This document shows, in pieces, positions 25,100 through 33,111 of a stretch of 64,000 nucleotides of DNA (position 1 is the first letter of the stretch; every line of letters starts with the position of its first letter). Source of the DNA: Hymenobacter aranciens (GTDB lineage: Bacteria > Bacteroidota > Bacteroidia > Cytophagales > Hymenobacteraceae); NCBI RefSeq assembly GCF_030580865.1, contig NZ_JAUQSY010000004.1:248001-312000 (forward strand), read 5' to 3'. The notes beneath the pieces are model-generated. The model was not told the DNA's origin. It searched no databases and saw nothing but the letters and a program-made list of their open reading frames with translations. The translations under genes and the position numbers were made by a program.

Positions 25100-25899
25100 T
25101 ACTCCTTCCCTATTACTTCATTATTGCCGAGCGGCACAATGAGCGGGCAGTTCAAACGCGGGTGTTCGAGCAATTCGACTTCGATGTCGAAGCCTTCCAA
25201 GATGTTTTCACTGGTGAGCACCTCGGCCGGCAGCCCGCAGGCAATAGCCCGGCCCTGGCGCATCAGCAGCACCTGGTCGGCGTATTGGGCGGTCAGGTTG
25301 AGGTCGTGCAGCACAGCTACCACGCCAAAGCCGCGCTCGCGGGTGAGGCGGCGAGCTACGTCCAGGGTATGGTGCTGGTGGCGCAGGTCGAGGCCGGTGA
25401 GGGGCTCGTCGAGGAGCAGGAAGCCGCCCTCGGCCTCCCACACCTGGGCCAGCACGCGGGCCAGCTGCGCCCGCTGCTGCTCGCCGCCCGAAAGCGTGGG
25501 GTAGCTGCGCCCGGCCAGGTGGCTGAGGCCCACGGCGGCCAGGGCAGCAGCCACCACGGCGTGGTCGTGGGCCGTGGGCTGGCCGCCAAAGTGCGGGTAG
25601 CGCCCCAGCAGCACCAGCTCCTGCACCTGGAAAGCCAGCGCCAGCGTGTGCTGCTGCGTGAGCACCGCCCGGCGCCGGGCCAGGCGCCCGGGAATCCAGT
25701 CGCCCAGCGGGCGGCCCGCGAAGGTGAGGGTGCCGGCGCTGGGCCGGAGGTCGCCGCTGAGCAGGCGCAGCAGCGTGGATTTGCCCGCCCCGTTGGCTCC
25801 CACCACGGCCACAAGTTCGCCGGGGCGGGCGCGGCCCGACACCTGTTGCAGCAGGGTTTTCGGGCCGATTTTATAGGTTAGGTTCTGGAAATCGAACAT
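25099..25899 (-). CDS. hmuV: Heme ABC transporter ATP-binding protein HmuV
   Basis: The 266-aa ATPase carries Walker A GANGAGKST (about residue 34), Q-loop QQHTLAL, signature LSGGEQQRAQLARVL, Walker B FLLLDEPLTGLD and the H-loop VLHDLNL. It resembles the HmuV/FecE branch of importers and pairs with HmuU to move heme across the inner membrane. It lies downstream of hmuU but is separated from it by a broken glyoxalase gene and a 42-bp inverted repeat. Confidence 0.95.
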   Translation of the reverse strand: MFDFQNLTYKIGPKTLLQQVSGRARPGELVAVVGANGAGKSTLLRLLSGDLRPSAGTLTFAGRPLGDWIPGRLARRRAVLTQQHTLALAFQVQELVLLGRYPHFGGQPTAHDHAVVAAALAAVGLSHLAGRSYPTLSGGEQQRAQLARVLAQVWEAEGGFLLLDEPLTGLDLRHQHHTLDVARRLTRERGFGVVAVLHDLNLTAQYADQVLLMRQGRAIACGLPAEVLTSENILEGFDIEVELLEHPRLNCPLIVPLGNNEVIGKE

Positions 25900-25918
25900 A
25901 GTGAGGGATGGGAAACCC

Positions 25919-26045
25919 AGAACGTCATCCTGAGCGACGAAGGAGCGAAAGGACCTCGCCTGCTTCGTTGGGGTGGTAATTAATTACTGCTGCACGCGGC
26001 GCGGGCGAGGTCCTTTCGCTCCTTCGTCGCTCAGGATGACGTTCT
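25919..26045. repeat. Perfect 42-bp inverted repeat (family B)
   Basis: Arms at 25919-25960 and 26004-26045 are exact reverse complements over 42 bp with a 43-nt loop. The arms start AGAACGTCATCCTGAGCG and contain CGAAGGAGCGAAAGGACC. It lies between hmuV and the broken glyoxalase, within the heme cluster. A degenerate relative is at 27703-27797. Confidence 0.92.
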
Positions 26046-26059
26046 ATTTATGCACTTCT

Positions 26060-26431
26060 TCAAAAATCCCATTCCACCGGCTCACCAAATTTGAGCAGAT
26101 TCCCATCAGGGTCGAGGATGTAGAACTCCCGCATGCCCCAGGGCCGCACCGCCAGCGCGTGCCCGGGGCGCAGCAGGCCGGGCACAGCGGCGTAGCTTTC
26201 ATGCAGCGCTTCGATGCCCTGCACCCGCAGGTATCAGGAGCAGGATGCGCCCAGGGCGTCGTCGGTGGTCAGCCAGAAGTGCAGCTCCTGCTCGTTCAGC
26301 TTCAGCAGTAGCAAATCGGGGTAGCGGCCCACTTCGCGAAAGCCCAGCTTCTGGCGGTAGAACTGGCTGGTACGCTCCAAGTTGAGGCTGGGCAGCTGCG
26401 GCACAATGGTGGTGATAGTGAAAGCAGACAT
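26060..26431 (-). pseudogene. Glyoxalase/VOC-fold protein interrupted by an in-frame TGA
   Basis: The reading frame starts MSAFTITTIVPQLPSLN, with the VOC-fold pattern (LNLERTSQFYRQKLGF, ELHFWLTTDD). It hits TGA at 26234-26236 after about 65 residues. The same frame then continues without a shift for another 57 codons (YLRVQGIEALHESY, MREFYILDPDGNLLKFGEP) to a TGA at 26060. The second half holds the conserved end of the fold, so the gene was once whole. The stop lies in a 6-bp in-frame stretch TCCTGA next to a similar TCCTGC, which looks like a small duplication. Read-through cannot be excluded. Relatives include bleomycin-resistance and glyoxalase proteins. Confidence 0.82.
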
Positions 26432-26467
26432 AAAGGGTGCGGATGACCGACTGGTAAGGCGAAGAAG

Positions 26468-26549
26468 CTGGTAGACTTTTTTATTTGTTTTAAAGAAAAG
26501 TATACAGGACTGTATACTTTTCCGCCGGTTTGCGAAAAAAGTCTACCAG
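26468..26549. terminator. Nested palindromes downstream of hmuU
   Basis: An outer inverted repeat (CTGGTAGACTTTTTT / AAAAAAGTCTACCAG, 15 bp) encloses a perfect inner hairpin, GAAAAGTATACAG / CTGTATACTTTTC with a 2-nt loop (26495-26522). T runs exist in both directions. It probably ends hmuU transcripts in part, but a regulatory or cruciform role is possible. Confidence 0.6.
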
Positions 26550-26559
26550 TTGAAATGAC

Positions 26560-27666
26560 TTAGCGGAGCCTGCGCTGCTCGCGCAGCACCATCCCCAGAA
26601 AGACCGGCGCGCCCAGCAGCGCCGTGAGAATGCCAATGGGCAGCTCGGCCGGCGCCGCCACGGTGCGCGACAGCGTATCGGCCAGCACCAGCACCAGGGC
26701 GCCGCCCAGGGCCGAGGCGGGCAGCACGAAGCGGTGGTCAGGCCCGCCCACCAGCCGCAGCAGGTGCGGCACCAGAAAGCCCAGGAAGCCAATGGCGCCC
26801 ACCATCGCCACCGAGGCGCCCACGGCCAGCGTGGCCAGGGCCACCAGCTGCCACTTCAGCCGGGCCACGGGCAGGCCCAGGTGGGCGGCCTGCTCCTCGC
26901 CCAGCGCCAGCAGGTTCAGCGGCTTGCCCAGGCGGGGCAGCCCCAGCAGCGGCAGCGCCAGAAAAGGCAGCAGCGTGGTCACGGTGCGCCACGAGGCGCC
27001 GCCCAGGCTGCCCAGTCCCCAGAAGGTGATGCTGCGCAATTGCGCATCGGTGGCGGCGTAGGTGAAGAGGCCGGTGAAGGCGCCCGCCAACCCGTTGGTA
27101 GCCACGCCCACCAGCAGCATGGTGCTCACCAGCACCCGCCCGCCCACGTGCGACACCCGGTATACAAACAGCGCCGTGAGCGCCGCGCCGAGGAAGGCCA
27201 TGAGTGGCAGCAAGTAAGTGCTTATGGAGTTGTTAGGGTCGGCAAAAGCCGGCAGGAGCTTGAGCAGTTTTTCTTCCAGAATGATGGTGGCCACGGCCGC
27301 CATCGACGCGCCGGAGGAAATACCGAGCAGCCCGGGGTCGGCCAGCGGGTTGCGAAAAAGGCCCTGAATAGCCGCCCCCGACAAGCCCAGCGCCGCGCCC
27401 ACCAACAGCCCCAGCACCACACGCGGCAGCCGGATGGCCAGCAGCACGCCTTCCTGCTGCGGCTCGAACGCCAGGCCGGTAGCTACTCCCAGCTTACTCA
27501 GCAAGATGCCCAGCACCGCCGGCACCGGAATGGCCACCGCCCCCACCACTACCCCCACCAGCATGGCTGCCAGCAGCCCCGCGGCCAACGCCAGCAGCAG
27601 CAGGCGCGGCCGCCGCGTGGGGGCCGGGGTGGCGGTGAGCTTGGGTTTTTCGGCGATGGCGGGCAT
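26560..27666 (-). CDS. hmuU: Heme ABC transporter permease HmuU (FecCD family)
   Basis: The 368-aa integral membrane protein shows about ten membrane helices and the FecCD family marks: RLPRVVLGLLVGAALGLSGAAIQGLFRNPLADPGLLGISSGA and VGAIGFLGFLVPHLLRLVGGPDHR. It forms the channel for heme with HmuV as ATPase and HmuT as periplasmic donor. The first 20 residues are a Pro/Thr-rich cytoplasmic lead. It is spaced 137 bp from hmuT, with a family-B repeat in the gap. Confidence 0.95.
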   Translation of the reverse strand: MPAIAEKPKLTATPAPTRRPRLLLLALAAGLLAAMLVGVVVGAVAIPVPAVLGILLSKLGVATGLAFEPQQEGVLLAIRLPRVVLGLLVGAALGLSGAAIQGLFRNPLADPGLLGISSGASMAAVATIILEEKLLKLLPAFADPNNSISTYLLPLMAFLGAALTALFVYRVSHVGGRVLVSTMLLVGVATNGLAGAFTGLFTYAATDAQLRSITFWGLGSLGGASWRTVTTLLPFLALPLLGLPRLGKPLNLLALGEEQAAHLGLPVARLKWQLVALATLAVGASVAMVGAIGFLGFLVPHLLRLVGGPDHRFVLPASALGGALVLVLADTLSRTVAAPAELPIGILTALLGAPVFLGMVLREQRRLR

Positions 27667-27702
27667 TTGGAGTTGGGGGTTGGGTGAGAAAGCTTTATTC
27701 TA

Positions 27703-27797
27703 TCATGCTGAGCGCACCGAAGCACCCTCTCACGCTTGGAAGATTGATTTACTGTGTCGTGCAGGCGTAAAAAGATGCTTCGCTACGCTCAGCATGA
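27703..27797. repeat. Degenerate inverted repeat (family B-like) between hmuT and hmuU
   Basis: Arms TCATGCTGAGCG...GAAGCA (27703-27724) and TGCTTCGCTACGCTCAGCATGA-like (27776-27797) pair imperfectly around a 51-nt loop. The TCATSCTGAGCG core is shared with 25919-26045. Confidence 0.75.
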
Positions 27798-27803
27798 CAG
27801 TTC

Positions 27804-28637
27804 TTACTTCAGCTTACCGGCCAGCTCGGCCGTGGCCTGGCCCAGGCGCGGGCCGAAACCGGTGAGCAACTGGCCGTCCATTTCAATCACGCGGCCGGTT
27901 TTGCCGGCGGTGGTTTGGGCGATGCCGGGCACTTGCAGCAGGCCGGCTTTGCCGCCCAGGCTGGCCAGGCCGCTGTCGAAGAGCAGCAGCATGTCGGGGT
28001 TGGCCGCCACGAGGGCCTCGGCGGTGAGGGGCTTGAAATCGGCGAAGTCGGTGACGGCGTTTTTGCCGCCGGCCAGCTCGATGATTTTCGCGGCCTGGGT
28101 GCCGGTGCCGGCCACCATCATGGTGCCGCTGCCCCGGGCGTAAATAAACAGCACTTTGGGCGCGGCGGCGGGCTTTTTCACCTTCGCCAAATCGGCATTC
28201 AGCTGCTTGATGACGGCCGGCGCCTGGGCCGAAGCTCCGAAGGTCGCTGCCACTTCGTTGATGAGTCTGGCAGTACCCGCCACCGAATATTCCTGCTTGA
28301 ATAGCTGCACCTTCACGCCAGCGGCGCGCAGCTGTTCTGCTACTTCGGGCTTCAGGCTTTCGGTGGTGCCCACTACCAGGGTGGGCGTCAGGGCCAGTAC
28401 GCCTTCGGCCGAGATATTGCGCGAGTGGCCCACCTTGGGCAGTTTCTCCAGCGCGGCGGGATAGGTGCTGGTCACGTCCACGCCCACCAGCTGGCTTTGC
28501 TTGCCCAGCGCGCACACGATTTCGCTGATGGTACCGCTCAGCGACACCAGCCGCGGGGCCGGGCCGGCCAGAGCGGTGCCCAGGGCGAGCAGCACAACAG
28601 CAACACTCAGCAACAGGCGGTTAAAAAGAGTTTTCAT
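27804..28637 (-). CDS. hmuT: Periplasmic heme-binding protein HmuT
   Basis: This 277-aa protein has a Sec signal peptide (RLLLSVAVVLLALGTALAG) and the two-lobed helical-backbone substrate-binding fold of metal and heme importers: RLVSLSGTISEIVCALG, VGHSRNISAEGVLAL, LVVGTTESL, AAKIIELAGGKNAV. No lipobox Cys is present, so it should be soluble in the periplasm. It passes heme from the TonB receptor HmuR to HmuU/HmuV. Confidence 0.94.
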   Translation of the reverse strand: MKTLFNRLLLSVAVVLLALGTALAGPAPRLVSLSGTISEIVCALGKQSQLVGVDVTSTYPAALEKLPKVGHSRNISAEGVLALTPTLVVGTTESLKPEVAEQLRAAGVKVQLFKQEYSVAGTARLINEVAATFGASAQAPAVIKQLNADLAKVKKPAAAPKVLFIYARGSGTMMVAGTGTQAAKIIELAGGKNAVTDFADFKPLTAEALVAANPDMLLLFDSGLASLGGKAGLLQVPGIAQTTAGKTGRVIEMDGQLLTGFGPRLGQATAELAGKLK

Positions 28638-28753
28638 AGCTCAGAAAGACTTTGAGTGAAACTGTCCTGCTGACGAAAGAAGCCTTTTGTTGTGGCCGGA
28701 TTCCCCCCACGGTCATCCCCACCCAAGGCTCCTTTCACCAGCACGACAGGTAG

Positions 28754-29935
28754 TTACTTCAGGTTGGTAGTGCCGTCGGCCTGATACACGTAGCGGAACG
28801 AGTAGTAGCCGCTGGGTGAGGTGGCCGTCGGGGCGGCCGGCGCATCCTTGTAGTAGTTCTGAATTTCCAGCTTGGCGTACCTGCCGAGGGCAGTTTTCAG
28901 CGCAATCACGCGGCCCGCGATGGGTGAAATGAGGTGCGTGGTCTGGTCGTAGCTGTACCAGCCGTTGCCCGAGCCGGTCGGGATGGCTTTGCCAGTGGCG
29001 GCGTCAGCTTTGTAGCCGGTAGTGGGCGCCGTGGTCAGCTCTCCAAACAGGCCGGGCAGCACCTGCGCCTGGCCCTGGCCGGGACCGCTCGTGCCGCCGT
29101 TCACTAGGATGGTCGTGCCGCGGAAAGCCACGTCCCACTTCGTGCTGGCCGAGTCGGTGTACGGCACCGTGCCCTTGCTCACGAAGCTGTAAAAAGTGTA
29201 GTGAGCCGGCGCCAGCGGCTGGCCGGTGGTGCTGATAAGCGTGGTATTGAGGCGGGTGCTGCCGTCCAGCTGCACGCTGTGGCGGAAGCTGTAGTAGCCG
29301 CCGGGCGTGGCCACGGTGGGGTTGGCCACGGCATCCTTGTAGTAGTTCGTGATTTCGAGCTTAGCGTACTTGCCGGTGGCGGTTTTCAGCAGAATCACAC
29401 GGCCCGCAATAGGCGAAATGATGTGTGTGGTTGAGTTATAGTTGTACCAGCCATTGCCCGGACCCGCCGGAATGGCCTTGGCCGCCGCGCCGTCGCTGGC
29501 GTAGCCGGTGGTAGGAGCGGTGTTCTGCGCCTCGTAGGTAGTGCCGCTCACCACCTGCGCCTGGCCCTGGCCGGGGCCGCTCGTGCCGCCGTTCACCAGG
29601 ATGGTCGTGCCGCGGAAGGCCACGTCCCACTTCGTGCTGGCCGAGTCGGTGTACGGCACTTCGGCCTTGGTTTCGAGGCTGTAGAAGGTGTAGTGCCGGG
29701 CGGGCAGCGGGCCCTGCGGACCATTGCCTGCCGAGGGCTGGGGCACCAGGCTGGTCACAGCGGCGGGGGTCAGTACGATAGGATTGGCCGCGCCGGGGGC
29801 CAGGCTGGTCACGGTTTCGGCCTGCGTGGGCGCGGTGGGCGCTACTACGGTGTCGTCGTCATCGTCGCACGAGGCCAGGCTCAGCGTCGTCAGCGTCAGG
29901 GCGGCCAGGGCCACGCGGGGGTTCAGGAGGTTCAT
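28754..29935 (-). CDS. hmuY: HmuY-family heme-binding lipoprotein with two tandem domains
   Basis: The 393-aa protein has a lipoprotein signal (TLSLASC, Cys about 23) followed by an Asp run (CDDDDD), which looks like a surface-export signal for Bacteroidota lipoproteins. Two highly similar HmuY domains follow, at about 80-230 and 240-392. Each contains HYTFYS, VPYTDSASTKWDVAFRGTTI, LVNGGTSGPGQGQAQV, a GNGWYxY motif, ISPIAGRVI, AKLEIxNYYKD and a final GYYSFR. Known HmuY proteins are single-domain surface hemophores that hand heme to HmuR, so this doubled form is unusual. It lies 32 bp downstream of hmuR and must share its transcript. Confidence 0.9.
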   Translation of the reverse strand: MNLLNPRVALAALTLTTLSLASCDDDDDTVVAPTAPTQAETVTSLAPGAANPIVLTPAAVTSLVPQPSAGNGPQGPLPARHYTFYSLETKAEVPYTDSASTKWDVAFRGTTILVNGGTSGPGQGQAQVVSGTTYEAQNTAPTTGYASDGAAAKAIPAGPGNGWYNYNSTTHIISPIAGRVILLKTATGKYAKLEITNYYKDAVANPTVATPGGYYSFRHSVQLDGSTRLNTTLISTTGQPLAPAHYTFYSFVSKGTVPYTDSASTKWDVAFRGTTILVNGGTSGPGQGQAQVLPGLFGELTTAPTTGYKADAATGKAIPTGSGNGWYSYDQTTHLISPIAGRVIALKTALGRYAKLEIQNYYKDAPAAPTATSPSGYYSFRYVYQADGTTNLK

Positions 29936-29967
29936 AGAATGTTAAAAGGGTTGATTTTGAGACTGAT

Positions 29968-32109
29968 TTAGTTGGTCCGCTTGCCCAGCTCCACGCCCAG
30001 GCTGGCGTAGAAGAGCCGCCCCGGCAGCGTGCTGATGAAGGCCGGATTGGTGTGGTTGAACAGGTTATCGACGTTGGCCTGCAGCGTATAGCGCTGGTAG
30101 AAGGTCTTGCTCACGGCCACGTTCCAGAGGGTGTAGCCGGCCACGTATTCGCTGGCCGCGTCCAGAATGGTGTTCTGGTTGAGGTCGCCAAAGCCATAGC
30201 GGCCGCGGTAGATGGCGCGCAGGCTGGCCGTCCAGCCCCGCCGCTCGTTGTCGTAGAAGAGCTTGGCGTTCCAAGTGTGGCGCGAGCGGTTGAAGAGTCC
30301 GCCGTAGTCGCCAGGGCGCACACGGCGGGTTTCGCCGTCGGCATCGCGGCGGAATACCTGGCCGGTTTCCACGCTTTCCTCTACCGCTTTATCCTTGGCA
30401 ATGAGGTACTGGTAGCCACCGCTCAGCGTGAGGCTCAGCGGCAGGCGCAGACTGTTTTCCAGTTCCAGGCCCTGGGTGTAGGCGCGGGTGATGTTGCGAT
30501 AGGAATACACAGCCTGGCCGTTTTTCTTCAGCGCCACCGTGGCCGTTTCGATGAGATTGGTGAGGTCGTTGCGGAAGGCATTGGCCGAGAAGCGGTACTG
30601 GTACTGCTCGTTGCGCAGCTTCGGTTCCAGCACAAAGCCCACGTTGTAAGCCAATGAGCTTTCGGCCGTCAGGCCGCTGGCCTGGTCCAGCACCGCCTGG
30701 TAAATCACCGGTTGGCCGGTAGCGGGGTCCACCGTCAATTGGCCCTGGGCGGCCAGCAGGGCCACCTTGTCGCGCACCTGGCTGGTACCGAACACGCTGT
30801 AGCCCACCACCGGATTCGAGAAATTCAGGTACAGCTGCCGGAAATCGGGTGCCCGGTAGCCACGCCCGGCCGAGCCGCGCAGTGCCAGCCAGGGCCGCAG
30901 TTGGTAGCGCGCCGCCAGCTTGGGACTAACCTGCCCGTCATACTGGCTGTGTCCGTCGTAGCGCAGGCCACCCACGATGTTCAATTTCGGCAGTGGCGTC
31001 CAGTCGTACTGCCCAAAGGCGTAGCGGGTTTGCTGGCGCTGGCGTTGGTCGTAGCGGGTGGCCGCCACGGTTTCCCACACGTAGCCCACGCCGCCGGTGA
31101 TGGTGTGGCTGGCCGTCGGCGACCAATCCACCTGCACCTCGGGCCGGGTGAAATACTGGTTAAAATACGTGACGTCGTAGGGCTGGCCATCCACCGCGTA
31201 GGTGTAGTCTTCCTGGGTGCGGTAGCCACTCACGTACAGTCGTGTAGTGGCAAAAAGCTTGCCGCCGGCCGAGCGGTGCGTCAGCACCGGGTTCAGGCTG
31301 TAGTCCTGCTGCCGGGTTTTTAGCCGTACATCCGCATCGGTACCATCCTCGCCCGCCATGCGCATTACGCTATTCTGGTTTTCAATAAAATACCGTCCTG
31401 AAACACTGAGCTTGGTGCGCTCGCTGAACTGGTAGCTCACCCGGCTCTGGGCGGTGTAGGCCGCGAAGGGCGGCACCGTCGGCGTGCCGCTTTCGGGCTG
31501 CAAGGTGTAGCCCGCCGAACTATAGCGGTTCAGGAACAGCGTGGCACCCAGCTTCGGCCCGCGCACGTTGAGCTTGCCGGTGAGGTCGGCGGTGCGGTTG
31601 GTGCCGTAGCGCAGGCGCAGCTCGCCGCTGGTGCCGTCCTGCGGCTGGCTGGTGATGATGTTCACCACGCCGGCCAGCGCGTCGGAGCCCCACAGGGCCG
31701 AGGCGGGCCCTTTCACCACCTCGATGCGCTGGATGTTGCCCACCGCCACCCGCGACAGCTCCAGCGTGCCGGCGGTGCGGCCAATCAGCGGCTCACCATC
31801 CACCAGAATCAGCGTGTACTCCGGGCTCAAACCCTGCATCTGGATACCGCGCCCGTGGTCGGCCACAATGTTGAGGCCGGTTTGCTCGCCCAGCACGTCG
31901 TTGAGCCGCAGCGAACCCATGGCCTTAATCTGCTTCGCCCCTATCACCGCCACCGGAATCGGTACTTCGGTGAGACTCTTTTCGGTGCGCGTAGCCGTCA
32001 CTACCACGTCGTCGAGGCGCTGGCGGCGCAGGGTATCGGCCGGCTGCTGGGCCAACGCCGGCAGCCCCAGGCCCCACAACGACACGCAGAAAAGACGAAC
32101 CAACACCAT
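29968..32109 (-). CDS. hmuR: TonB-dependent heme receptor HmuR
   Basis: The 713-aa outer-membrane receptor has a signal peptide (VLVRLFCVSLWGLGLPALAQ), a TonB-box-like stretch DDVVVTATR, and a plug domain (PIPVAVIGAKQI, GRGIQMQGLSPEYTLILVDG, VVKGPASALWGSDALAGVVNII). A 22-strand type barrel follows, with the heme-receptor YRAP box (GRGYRAPDFRQLYLNFSNP) and a typical last strand (LFYASLGVEL). It takes heme from HmuY and moves it into the periplasm. The start MVLVRLF at 32109 is chosen because the mapped promoter and operator lie just upstream. An in-frame ATG at 32145 would sit inside the promoter region. Confidence 0.95.
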   Translation of the reverse strand: MVLVRLFCVSLWGLGLPALAQQPADTLRRQRLDDVVVTATRTEKSLTEVPIPVAVIGAKQIKAMGSLRLNDVLGEQTGLNIVADHGRGIQMQGLSPEYTLILVDGEPLIGRTAGTLELSRVAVGNIQRIEVVKGPASALWGSDALAGVVNIITSQPQDGTSGELRLRYGTNRTADLTGKLNVRGPKLGATLFLNRYSSAGYTLQPESGTPTVPPFAAYTAQSRVSYQFSERTKLSVSGRYFIENQNSVMRMAGEDGTDADVRLKTRQQDYSLNPVLTHRSAGGKLFATTRLYVSGYRTQEDYTYAVDGQPYDVTYFNQYFTRPEVQVDWSPTASHTITGGVGYVWETVAATRYDQRQRQQTRYAFGQYDWTPLPKLNIVGGLRYDGHSQYDGQVSPKLAARYQLRPWLALRGSAGRGYRAPDFRQLYLNFSNPVVGYSVFGTSQVRDKVALLAAQGQLTVDPATGQPVIYQAVLDQASGLTAESSLAYNVGFVLEPKLRNEQYQYRFSANAFRNDLTNLIETATVALKKNGQAVYSYRNITRAYTQGLELENSLRLPLSLTLSGGYQYLIAKDKAVEESVETGQVFRRDADGETRRVRPGDYGGLFNRSRHTWNAKLFYDNERRGWTASLRAIYRGRYGFGDLNQNTILDAASEYVAGYTLWNVAVSKTFYQRYTLQANVDNLFNHTNPAFISTLPGRLFYASLGVELGKRTN

Positions 32110-32119
32110 GCTTTCTGTA

Positions 32120-32136
32120 TTTAGAATTATTCTAAA
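32120..32136. promoter_or_regulatory. Metal-regulator operator, proximal (perfect palindrome)
   Basis: TTTAGAATTATTCTAAA: two perfect 8-bp arms around one central base. It lies between the -7 box and the hmuR start codon, over the expected transcript start. It looks like a site for an iron-dependent repressor; DtxR- or Fur-type cannot be told apart here. Confidence 0.75.
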
Positions 32137-32142
32137 CAGCCG

Positions 32143-32173
32143 CAAAGGTATTCAGCGTTGACTCACCCGGCAA
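32143..32173 (-). promoter_or_regulatory. Promoter of hmuR operon
   Basis: On the minus strand: TTG (32171-32173), 20 bp, then TACCTTTG (32143-32150), a perfect match to the Bacteroidota primary promoter. It fixes the hmuR start at 32109. Confidence 0.85.
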
Positions 32174-32178
32174 GACTA

Positions 32179-32195
32179 TTTAGATTAATTCCAAA
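32179..32195. promoter_or_regulatory. Metal-regulator operator, distal (imperfect palindrome)
   Basis: TTTAGATTAATTCCAAA: same pattern as the proximal site, 6 of 8 arm positions pair. It lies just upstream of the -33 element, 59 bp centre to centre from the proximal operator, so the two sites flank the promoter. Confidence 0.6.
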
Positions 32196-32207
32196 TAAAA
32201 ATTCAGG

Positions 32208-32250
32208 CAACAAAAAAGTGGCCCTGATAATCAGGGCCACTTTTTTGTTG
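32208..32250. terminator. Bidirectional terminator between brxA and hmuR
   Basis: Perfect 20-bp stem (CAACAAAAAAGTGGCCCTGA and its complement) with a 3-nt loop. It insulates the hmuR operon from brxA read-through. Confidence 0.88.
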
Positions 32251-32351
32251 ACGCACGTAGGGGCGGGGGCAAGCCTCGCCCGAATCGTTACAGTCGTTTA
32301 CTCAACTGGGTAATCGCGGGCGCGCGGGAGCAAGCCCAGCCCCCACGAGTG

Positions 32352-32774
32352 CTAGCAATACTCCTCGAAGGCGCCTTGCAGGTTGTTCACGATACGCATG
32401 GCATCGTTACCTTCAATGTGGTAACGCTCAATCATGTGCACCAGCTCGCCGTCCTTAAACAGAGCGATGCAGGGCGAGGAAGGCGGATACGGCAGCAGGT
32501 GCTCGCGCATCTTGGCCACGGCCTCGGTTTCCATGCCAGCAAATACGGTCACGAGCTTAGCGGGCTTTTTGTCGGCGCTGGCGAGGGCCATTTTCAGGGC
32601 GGGGCGGGCCTTGGCGGCGGCGCAGCCGCACACCGAGTTCACGGCTACCAGCACGGTGCCTTCTTTGTCGGCGAGGGCGGTTTCAACTTCTTCGGGGGTC
32701 ATGAGCTGCTCGAAGCCAACTTCGACCAGGTCCTGGCGGATGGGCGCCACCATGTATTCGGGATAAACTGCCAT
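32352..32774 (-). CDS. Bacilliredoxin BrxA/BrxB family (YphP/YqiW)
   Basis: This 140-aa thioredoxin-fold protein has the family's CGC motif (VNSVCGCAAAKARPALK), the start YPEYMVAPIRQDL and the end IERYHIEGNDAMRIVNNL. Bacilliredoxins remove bacillithiol from oxidised proteins; many Bacteroidota make bacillithiol. Length is normal. A perfect -7 box (TATCTTTG) lies upstream. It is single, with a strong terminator downstream. Confidence 0.93.
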   Translation of the reverse strand: MAVYPEYMVAPIRQDLVEVGFEQLMTPEEVETALADKEGTVLVAVNSVCGCAAAKARPALKMALASADKKPAKLVTVFAGMETEAVAKMREHLLPYPPSSPCIALFKDGELVHMIERYHIEGNDAMRIVNNLQGAFEEYC

Positions 32775-32822
32775 TGGGAGTAATTTTTAAAAGTAACGGC
32801 GTGAGCCGTAGTTAGAGCCAGG

Positions 32823-32830
32823 CAAAGATA
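32823..32830 (-). promoter_or_regulatory. -7 box (TATCTTTG) of the bacilliredoxin gene
   Basis: Perfect TAnnTTTG on the minus strand, 49 bp before the start codon. The nearest TTG is 26 bp upstream, which is longer than usual. Confidence 0.55.
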
Positions 32831-32889
32831 CGCGGCCTATAAGTGGGAAGCGGGGGCAAAAGTTTCGAAAACGGGTTAATGGTGTAATT

Positions 32890-32979
32890 CGATAGGGACG
32901 CAATATTTTGCGTCTCGTCGTTGAACAATTTGGCTCCATTGACGCGACCGATGAGACGCAAAATATTGCGTCTCTACTG
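32890..32979. repeat. Inverted repeat of a self-palindromic unit (family C)
   Basis: Arms GGGACGCAATATTTTGCGTC (left) and GAGACGCAAAATATTGCGTC (right, 32953-32972) are inverted copies. Each is itself nearly palindromic (GACGCAA / TTGCGTC). The region lies between the divergent brxA and TPR genes; the rest of this 337-base gap holds the brxA -7 box and no gene. Confidence 0.8.
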
Positions 32980-33111
32980 TCTGGGCCACTATATCCGACC
33001 TCTCATCTTGTTGCCTACTCTGCTCATCTCATCGCCTAGAATTGCCCCGCCGCTTAAAATCCAATAACTTCGCCCGGTAAGCTATTCACACAGGAAAAAT
33101 TTCCGGGAATC

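Noticed and set aside
25919..26045. Phage or plasmid attachment site
   Set aside because: The arms are inverted, not direct, and no integrase or tRNA gene is near.
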